Part shown: piece after piece, positions 57,832 to 64,000 of the stretch
How the letters are laid out: each line of letters starts with the position of its first letter
Position numbering within the stretch: position 1 is the first letter of the stretch
DNA from: Acorus gramineus
Lineage: Eukaryota; Streptophyta; Magnoliopsida; Acorales; Acoraceae
Direction of reading: 5' to 3'
DNA: 64,000 bases
Assembly: GCA_030737835.1 (NCBI GenBank)
Contig: JAUJYN010000027.1
Location: 1,426,001 to 1,490,000 of the forward strand
Made by a program: the position numbers and the translations under genes
Notes under the pieces: model-generated
The model's database searches: none
What the model was told of the DNA's origin: nothing
What the model saw: the letters and a program-made list of their open reading frames with translations, nothing else

Positions 57832-60306
57832 CGTTATATATGTGTCACTTTTTGCCTTCTGGTCACCTTTGGAACATTTCTGGCAGTTTTTCAACTTTTT
57901 TCTTTTTTGATCGGAACCGCTAAAATTTTGGACTTTTAGCTATCATCATGAGCTTGAGAACTCCGATTGAAAATCTAACTGCACATTATGTGTCCTGGTG
58001 CCATTTCAAACCACTCACGAAAATTTAATCAAATTCCGGTAACGTTTCAGAATTTCGCAGTTCTGAATCGTATCCGGGTTTTGACCGAGTGGGAATGTCA
58101 AAGGGAGACTTGACCAAGTCAAAGAGGACTTTGACCAAGTCAAGTTTGACCATTGACTTGGTCAAATGGTTTTGTTTGTTTGTGTGGTTGGGTTGACTCA
58201 AAGTCAAACACCAAAAACCCTAATTTTTTCTAAGTGTGTGAGTGTGTCTGTGTGTGTGTGGCCCTTTACGTGGGCGTCCACTTCTTCCCCTTCTCTTCAT
58301 CTCTCTCTCACACACAAAATCCTTTTCTCCCTCTTCTTATTTGCTTCCATTAGAGGTAGTAGGAGGTGAGGAAATAGAAAGTCATTGAAGGGAAAAAGAA
58401 AGGTAGGGTTCTGATCTACCTCTCCATGGTCTTTGTTTAGTTTTCCCCCTTGTTTACCTCCCTCTCATGGCTTCCCTTTCCCCCCCTGTTTTCAGCCATT
58501 TTAGGGCTGAGAGTGGTCTTGGTGGTGGTGGTCTTGGTGGTGGCGATTTGGTGCGCAAAGGGCACCCGAGTTCCTCCCTTTGTTCTTCCTCTCTTTGGGT
58601 AAGCCTTCCTCCTCCCTATGCTTGTTTAGATGCTTGTTTAGGGTGTGTAAATGGTTATGCATGTATGCATGGGTGTTGGGGGGGGGGGGGGGTGGGCTGA
58701 GGAGGGGGTGGAAAGGGCTCGGGCACGCGTGTGGAGTCATCCGCGCGCAGGCAGGCGCTGGCGTGCGCAGACGGGCGAGCTAGCGACCGCGCGCAGGCAG
58801 GGGTGCGGCGGTGCGCCAGGGGCCAGGGGCGCGTGCGGGCGTGCTCATTCGTGCGTACGCGTGCGGGGGGGCATGCGTATGGCTGCGCGAGGGTTCGGTA
58901 GGGTGTCGGGGCACTCGGACTCGCTTGCGTACGCGCGTGCTCGCATGCGTGCGGGTCCGTATGCATGCTTGTCCGAGTATTGGGTATTTCTAGTAAATTT
59001 CTTGTGTAGTTTACTCACCATATTGAATGCCCATGTCTTGCAGATCTTGACAGACGGTCACGCAACGACCCGGGTTTCGGTGAGTGGGACAATCCAACCC
59101 AGTAGGGAGGCGTTCGATGCACGTAGGCGTGCATTGCCCTCCCCTAGGGCACCATAATTGCATATTAACTAGTAATCAATGTAAACTATGCTATGCATGA
59201 TTAATATGATGTATCCATGCCACCTTAGACTTTGTATGCTAGGGATATGCACCATTATATCATGTATAGCGGCCTATGCATGTTTAGTCACCATGTCCCT
59301 TGATAGGAAAGCCCCGAACTATGCATGTTCCCATCTAGTTTAATCTAATTAAATCAAAATGAGAGCATTTAGTTATAAGCATGCCTTAGAGAATATTATA
59401 ACCTTGTTGTTATAATATATGTCTCCCCGCATCTTAGTTATGCGCCCTGGAGGAATTCTTGAGAATTCATGACATTAGTAGAGTTACAATCGGTGTCGAC
59501 GGATCCAAGAGGATCGTATCCGTGTGAGTAGGCTGTCTTCTCCTTTTGGTTGGATCCGATGTAGGGACTCCCCGGCGTTGGCTGGCCTGACAGAGGGCTC
59601 CCGTCCGTAGGTACCTCCGATGCGTCGGACTGTACTGATAGTGGGAGTATACCAGGTGGAGGCTACGGAGTGTGGGAGAGGCTACCGGGTGGACCAGGGG
59701 TGGAGAGCGGTCTAGTATGCCCCAAGAGGCCCATGTCACCCCCGGAAAGGGTGAGGGTGAGGGGGGAGGTGGGTTGGCGATGAAACGACCCACTAGAATG
59801 TGTTGTTGCTCCCGTGCTAGGGGCTATAAATTATATAAGGTTAATATGAATTGTGATGCATGGGTTGTGCTATTCACTGAGCATGTGGCTCACCCCTCGC
59901 ATATATTTTTCTCCAGTTATATCTGAGTCGGATCTGAAGGAGGAGCTCCCCGAGGCACATCAGCAGTAGCGGAGCAGCGTCACATTCTGCGAGTGAGAGG
60001 CCATCAGCATCCCCTTCTTGATTGTATGTATTGTATTCCGTGCTTGGGCACATACTTGTATTTGGATGTCATTGTGTATATTGGCTCTCATAGGACAGTT
60101 GATTATGTATCGGGTCTGTAATATGTCTTTGATATACAGACTCAGTCGTTTAAGATTCTGCTATTTGTATATATTATGTCAGCTACACTTATTGTCTGTG
60201 TTGTCATTTTTGATGTTGTTTAGAGTATGTTATTGATCTCCTGTATAGACTGCTGATATTATATATGTTTGCCACGCTTCAGGGACGGCCGCCCTGGGGC
60301 GTGACA
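57832..60306 (+). mobile_element. 5' LTR-A of the best-preserved coding element
   Basis: 2,475 bp from CGTTATATATGTGTCAC (first base changed) to GGGGCGTGACA. It carries the CpG tract (about 58720-58980), TTGCAGATCT near 59037, GTGAGTGG near 59080, stem-loop, GAATTCTTGAGAATTC near 59455 and TTCTCCAG near 59910. It is inserted in LTR-D. PBS and gag follow. The 3' LTR is not in the window. Confidence 0.92.
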
Positions 60307-60311
60307 AAAGT

Positions 60312-60324
60312 TGGTATCAGAGCC
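60312..60324 (+). other. Primer-binding site
   Basis: TGGTATCAGAGCC, five bases after the LTR end. tRNA-iMet type. Confidence 0.95.
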
Positions 60325-60420
60325 TGGTCCTGTCAGAGCCAATTGTTTTTCTTAGAGATGAGTCCTAGGATTTCTATATGAGTATTCTGATCCTAGTGTC
60401 TGTTTTCTTAGGTTGCTGAT

Positions 60421-61578
60421 ATGCCTCCTCGCAGAGGAATGCGTGGGCGTGGTCCCTCTCGGCCTTTGGAGGTTCCTGGACCTACAAGAGGCGAGGATGC
60501 TACTGGAGAGTCCTCAGCTATGGGGCCAGGACTGGCGCAGGAGCCTCCTGCATGGGAGCGTGCTTACGCTCGTATCGCAGATCTGGTGGAGACTCAAACT
60601 AGGGCGTTAGCTGAGGAGGCACGAGAGATCCAGGAGCCGCGGGCGGCCCGCGAGGCAGTTCCACAGGTCCCCTTGGTGGCAGATCCACCGTGGTGCCCGA
60701 CGTACCCCCTGTCCCCGTGGTGATTCCAGTGGTGGGAGTTCAGGATCCCCTGGAGAGGGAGGTGGAGCTAGAGGCTGCAGCACGGGTGCATTAGAGCGGC
60801 CTCACTGCCTTTCTGAAGCTCCACTCTCCTGAGTTCCATGGCCAAACGGCGGACCCCCTTGCCCCTGAGCGTTGGTTGATGGAGGTAGACAAGATCTTCT
60901 CGACCATGCACTGCACCGACCGCCAGCGTGTCTCCCTGGCCACCTTCATGTTGAAGGGTAGCGCCGCCGACTGGTGGGCTACCCGATCGGTGGACATCCC
61001 CGAGGGAGTGGAGCGACTACTATGGGCTGGGTTCCGGAGGTACTTTCTGGAGGAGTACTTCCCGTTTTTGACACGCCAGATTGTGATGCGAGAGTTCGAG
61101 CAGCTGACGCAGGGCTCCATGTCAGTCGCTGACTACTCCACACGCTTCACGAGGCTTTCCAGGTTCGCCCCCGCCTTGGTGATGGATGAGGAGACGCGAT
61201 GTCGTCGTTTCGAGATGGGTCTCATTAGCACCATCCGAGTGCATGTCACCTCGCAGGCGTTCACGAGGTACTCAGACTTGGTGTCTCGGGCGAAGACAGT
61301 CGAGCGAGACCTTGGGGTCCCTTTGGGGGTTCCAACCCCTTCTGCAGACCAGAGACCCCCAGGAGCCAGGACCAGGGACATCGCAAGAAGAAGCGGCCCC
61401 GCTTTGATCAGTCAGCGGCTGCCGCTACTCCAGTCGATGTGGTGCCAGTGCGAGGTCCAGCACCCATTGCGGCAGTACCAGTCCAGGCCAGGCAACCGGA
61501 GAAGCGGCGCTGTTTCCATTGTCGGGCATATTTTATATAATTGCCCTGATGCTGGCCGACCCCGTGTGCTGCACCCGT
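60421..61578 (+). pseudogene. gag: Gag of Tekay-like Gypsy element, broken
   Basis: Starts MPPRRGMRGRGPSRPLEV at 60421, about 100 bp after the PBS. N-terminal arginine- and proline-rich part, coiled-coil-like VETQTRALAEEAREIQE stretch, then the retrotransposon gag domain from about 60820: WLMEVDKIFSTMHCTD, GSAADWWATRS, FRRYFLEEYFPF, FEQLTQGSMSVADYSTRF. A CFHC stretch near 61520 is what remains of the zinc knuckle. It would form the particle shell and bind the RNA. The frame has a few breaks. Length and order match Tekay/Del chromoviruses. Confidence 0.9.
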
Positions 61579-61660
61579 AGCAGCAGCAGCTACAGCAGCA
61601 GTCGCACCAGCAGCAGCAGCCACAGCATCAGTAGCAGCAGCCACAGGGTGGCTGAGTTGA
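61579..61660 (+). repeat. CAG-rich linker between gag and protease
   Basis: CAGCAG and CCACAG-type units. In frame they would give a glutamine-rich linker, common between the knuckle and protease in these elements. Confidence 0.6.
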
Positions 61661-61676
61661 CCAGAGGAGGCAGCCA

Positions 61677-62460
61677 GTGCAGCCTACGAGGCGTGCCCCT
61701 GCTCCTCAGCCGCAGTTTGTTCAGGGCCGAGTTGCAGCGCTTTCAGCCGAGGAGGCGCAGGCTTCGGGTAGCGTGGTCCGAGGTATTGTTTTGATCTCCC
61801 AGCTCCCTGCATATGTGTTATTTGATTCCGGAGCCACGCACTCGTTCGTGTCTCCCATTTTTGAGAGACGGATGGGCGTGGCGTCCGCCCCTCTTGATGT
61901 TATGCTGGAGATATCATTGCCCGTCGGAGACCGTATTCTCCTCCGTTCTGTTTACCGAGGGTGTACCGTGGAGATTGCGGAGCATGAGTTTCTAGAAGAG
62001 TTGGTAGAGCTCGCCATGACGGACTTCGATGCCATCCTGGGAATGGATTGGCTCTCAGCTAGTCACGCTAGCATCGACTATTTTGCGAAGTCGGTGTCTT
62101 TCCACCTTCCGGGTCGGAGGTCTTTCCAGTTCGTGGGCGATCGTGACATAGCCCCTTTGGGGTTCGTGTCATCTATCCAGGCGTGGAGACTCCTTCAGGG
62201 AGGATGTGAGGGCTTTCTGGCGTATATTGCTGAGGAGGACGCACCACTGCGGGTAGATATCAGTCAGACTCCGATCGTGGCGGAATATCCAGAGGTTTTC
62301 CCCGATGATCTTCCGGGATTACCGCCGGATCGCGCGATCGAGTTTGAGATTAATCTAATTCTGGGGACCAAGCCATTTTCGAGAGCTCCGTACCGGATGG
62401 CCCTAGCAGAGCTGAAGGTGCTCAAGGAGCAGTTGGAGGAGTTGCTTGAGAAGGGCTTCA
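61677..62460 (+). pseudogene. pol: Protease region and start of RT
   Basis: VLFDSGATHSFVSPIF contains the DSGA active site (codons at 61824-61835), with FDAILGMDWLSASHASIDYF downstream, both typical of the Gypsy aspartic protease that cuts the polyprotein. It continues into YPEVFPDDLPGLPPDRAIEF and the RYRMA-like stretch leading into RT. This stretch is open as one frame. The polyprotein as a whole is broken. Confidence 0.9.
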
Positions 62461-63000
62461 CCCGTCCGAGTGTTTTTCGTGGGGAGCCCCTGTTTTGTTC
62501 GTTCGGAAGAAGGACGGTTCGCTACGTCTTTGTATTGATTACAGGCAGCTGAATAAGCGGACCGTGAAGAACAAGTACCCCTTGCCACGGATTGACGATC
62601 TGTTTGACCAGCTCCAGGGAGCGCGTGTCTTTTCTAAGATCGATCTCCGTTCGGGCTACTATCAGCTGAAGATCCGGGAGTCAGATATTCCGAAGACGGC
62701 CTTTCGTACCCGTTATGGGCACTACGAGTTCCGAGTACTGCCATTTGGGTTGACGAATGCGCCAGCAGCCTTCATGGATCTAATGAACCGGGTGTTTCGG
62801 CCCTTCCTCGACTCCTTCGTAGTAGTCTTCATCGATGATATTCTGGTGTACTCGAGGAGTCTTGAGGAGCACGCTGACCATCTCCGCACTGTCTTGGAGA
62901 CTTTGGCCCGACATCAGTTGTTCGCCAAGTTCAGTAAGTGTGAGTTTTGGTTGGAGCGTATGGCCTTTCTAGGCCACGTGATTTCCGGTGAGGGCATATA
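62461..63000 (+). pseudogene. pol: Reverse transcriptase
   Basis: [52 protein letters not shown] and the catalytic [12 protein letters not shown] (FIDD codons near 62828-62839) are all present in order, so the fingers-palm core is recognisable. It copies the element RNA into DNA from the tRNA primer. Wording is closest to Tekay/Del chromoviruses. It belongs to a broken polyprotein. Confidence 0.93.
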
Positions 63001-63455
63001 TGTGGACCCGGACAAGACGCTCGCCGTGTCGAATTGGCGTCGACCGTCGAACCCCACAGAGATTCGGAGCTTCCTGGGTTTAGCGGGTTATTATCGGAGG
63101 TTTGTCGAGGGTTTCTCGAAGATAGCTGTTCGTCTACCCGCCTCACTCGGAAGGATGTCCGGTTCGAGTGGTCCCCAGCTTGCGAGGAGAGCTTCCTGGA
63201 GTTGATGCGAAGGCTCACCTCAGCGCCAGTTCTTACCATTCCGTCTGGGAGTGGTGGATTCGCAGTCTACTCCGATGCATCGCGGCTGGGTGTGGGTTGC
63301 GTCCTGATGCAGTACGGTAAGGTTGTGGCTTACGCGTCGTGTCAGTTGAAGCCCCATGAGCAGAATTACCCCACCCACGACTTAGAGTTAGCAGCGATCA
63401 TCTTTGCGCTGAAGATGTGGAGGCACTACCTTTATGGCGAGGAGTTCGAGCTCTG
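63001..63455 (+). pseudogene. pol: RT connection and RNase H, 3' end missing
   Basis: [20 protein letters not shown] and [14 protein letters not shown] close the [22 protein letters not shown] and [18 protein letters not shown] open RNase H, with [19 protein letters not shown] carrying the acidic helix. RNase H removes the RNA strand during copying. The domain stops near 63455, where minus-strand gag begins. No integrase or chromodomain of this element is in the window. Confidence 0.9.
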
Positions 63456-63882
63456 GTGCAAGGGGATCTGCCGTCTGCCCATGGAACTCGGGAGGGTGGA
63501 GCTTCAGAAAGGCGTTGAGGCCGCTCTGCTGCACTCGCGCTGCCGCCTCTAGCTCCTCCTCCCTCTGTAGGGGACCCTGAACTCCTACCGCCGGAATCGC
63601 CACCGGAACTGGGGGTACATCGGGTACCACAGGCGGATCTGCCACCAAGGGGACCTGCGGAACTGCCTCGCGGGTCGCCCTCAGCTCCTGAATCTCTCTA
63701 GCCTGCTGTGCCAACATCCGCGTCTGTGTCTCCACCAAATCAGCCAACCGAGATAAAGCACGCTCCCAAGCAGGAGGCTCTTGCGTCAAGGGCTCTCCGG
63801 TAGCATCCTCGTCTCTGGTAGGTCCGGAAACCTCCAAAGACCGAGAGGGACCTCGTCCGCGCCGTCCTCTGAGAGGAGGCAT
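63456..63882 (-). pseudogene. gag: Gag N-terminal fragment of a minus element
   Basis: Begins MPPLRGRRGRGPSRSLEV at 63882 on the minus strand and runs about 140 codons to [15 protein letters not shown], in one frame. It diverges slightly from the other gag copies. Its end lies within about 15 bp of the gag position where the fragment at 45312 also ends. Confidence 0.88.
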
Positions 63883-63983
63883 ATCAGCACCCTAAGAAAA
63901 CCAGACACTAGGATCAGAATACTCACATAGAAATCCTAGGACTCATCTCTATGAAAGGAGGACTATTGGCTCTGACAGGACCA

Positions 63984-63996
63984 GGCTCTGATACCA
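63984..63996 (-). other. Primer-binding site, minus element at right edge
   Basis: TGGTATCAGAGCC on the minus strand. A minus 5' LTR should begin just beyond base 64000. The 100-bp leader between it and the gag ATG matches those at 20264 and 60325. Confidence 0.93.
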
Positions 63997-64000
63997 ACTT

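Overview
This is plant nuclear DNA, probably from a seed plant with a large, repeat-rich genome. I find no intact host gene. Nearly all of the 64 kb is LTR retrotransposon sequence of the Ty3/Gypsy superfamily inserted into itself many times. Primer-binding sites of the initiator-Met tRNA type, LTRs of 2.5-3.7 kb and the RT/RNase H wording point to chromoviruses of the Tekay/Del kind. The species cannot be named from the sequence.

Five LTR types can be told apart; the labels are mine. LTR-A starts TGTTATATATGTGTCAC and has a subtype A2 carrying a small inserted repeat. LTR-B starts TGTTATGCCTGTGTC. LTR-C starts TGTTGTGCCTGTGTC. LTR-D resembles C but carries a 34/22-bp minisatellite. LTR-E is AT-rich and starts TGTAACACC on the minus strand. 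A-D differ at their 5' ends but share a modular middle and 3' half, and all end in a variant of GGGGCGTGACA.

Layout. 1-3472: a minus LTR-A next to a plus LTR whose 3' end is at 3472. 3473-15441: a minus LTR-D holding a minus solo LTR-C (3555-14104, GGAGA duplication), which holds a plus LTR-A derivative (4806-8205) and a plus solo LTR-A2 (8992-12647, AGAAA duplication). 15442-16946: minus LTR-B. 16947-27061: remains of a plus Gypsy element (gag start, an unidentified coding-like stretch, RT-integrase remnant, start of its 3' LTR) split by a plus LTR-A element (17756-24852). 27062-28191: minus LTR-C piece. 28192-41209: a minus LTR-B/C split by a young, coding-deficient AT-rich element (28576-36798, GTACA duplication) and a solo LTR-B (36861-40442). 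41210-45311: plus LTR-B with a plus LTR-C inside. 45312-51898: a minus LTR-A element (gag piece, PBS, 5' LTR) holding a solo LTR-A2 (47740-51065, CTCCA duplication). 51899-57831: plus LTR-A and LTR-D pieces around a solo LTR-C (53227-56753, TTTCC duplication). 57832-63455: the best-preserved coding region, a plus LTR-A element with gag, protease, RT and RNase H remains. 63456-64000: the start of another minus element.

The most interesting signals lie inside the LTRs. Every A-D copy checked carries the same ordered set of intron-like boundaries, a two-part stem-loop whose arms change together between subfamilies, a small GAATTC-type dyad with a paired change in one copy, a G-quadruplex-prone block, and an extremely CpG-rich tract of very variable length. 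Five copies of a ~120-bp MITE-like repeat and an unidentified coding-like fragment at 17161-17650 are the main sequences that are not LTR elements.
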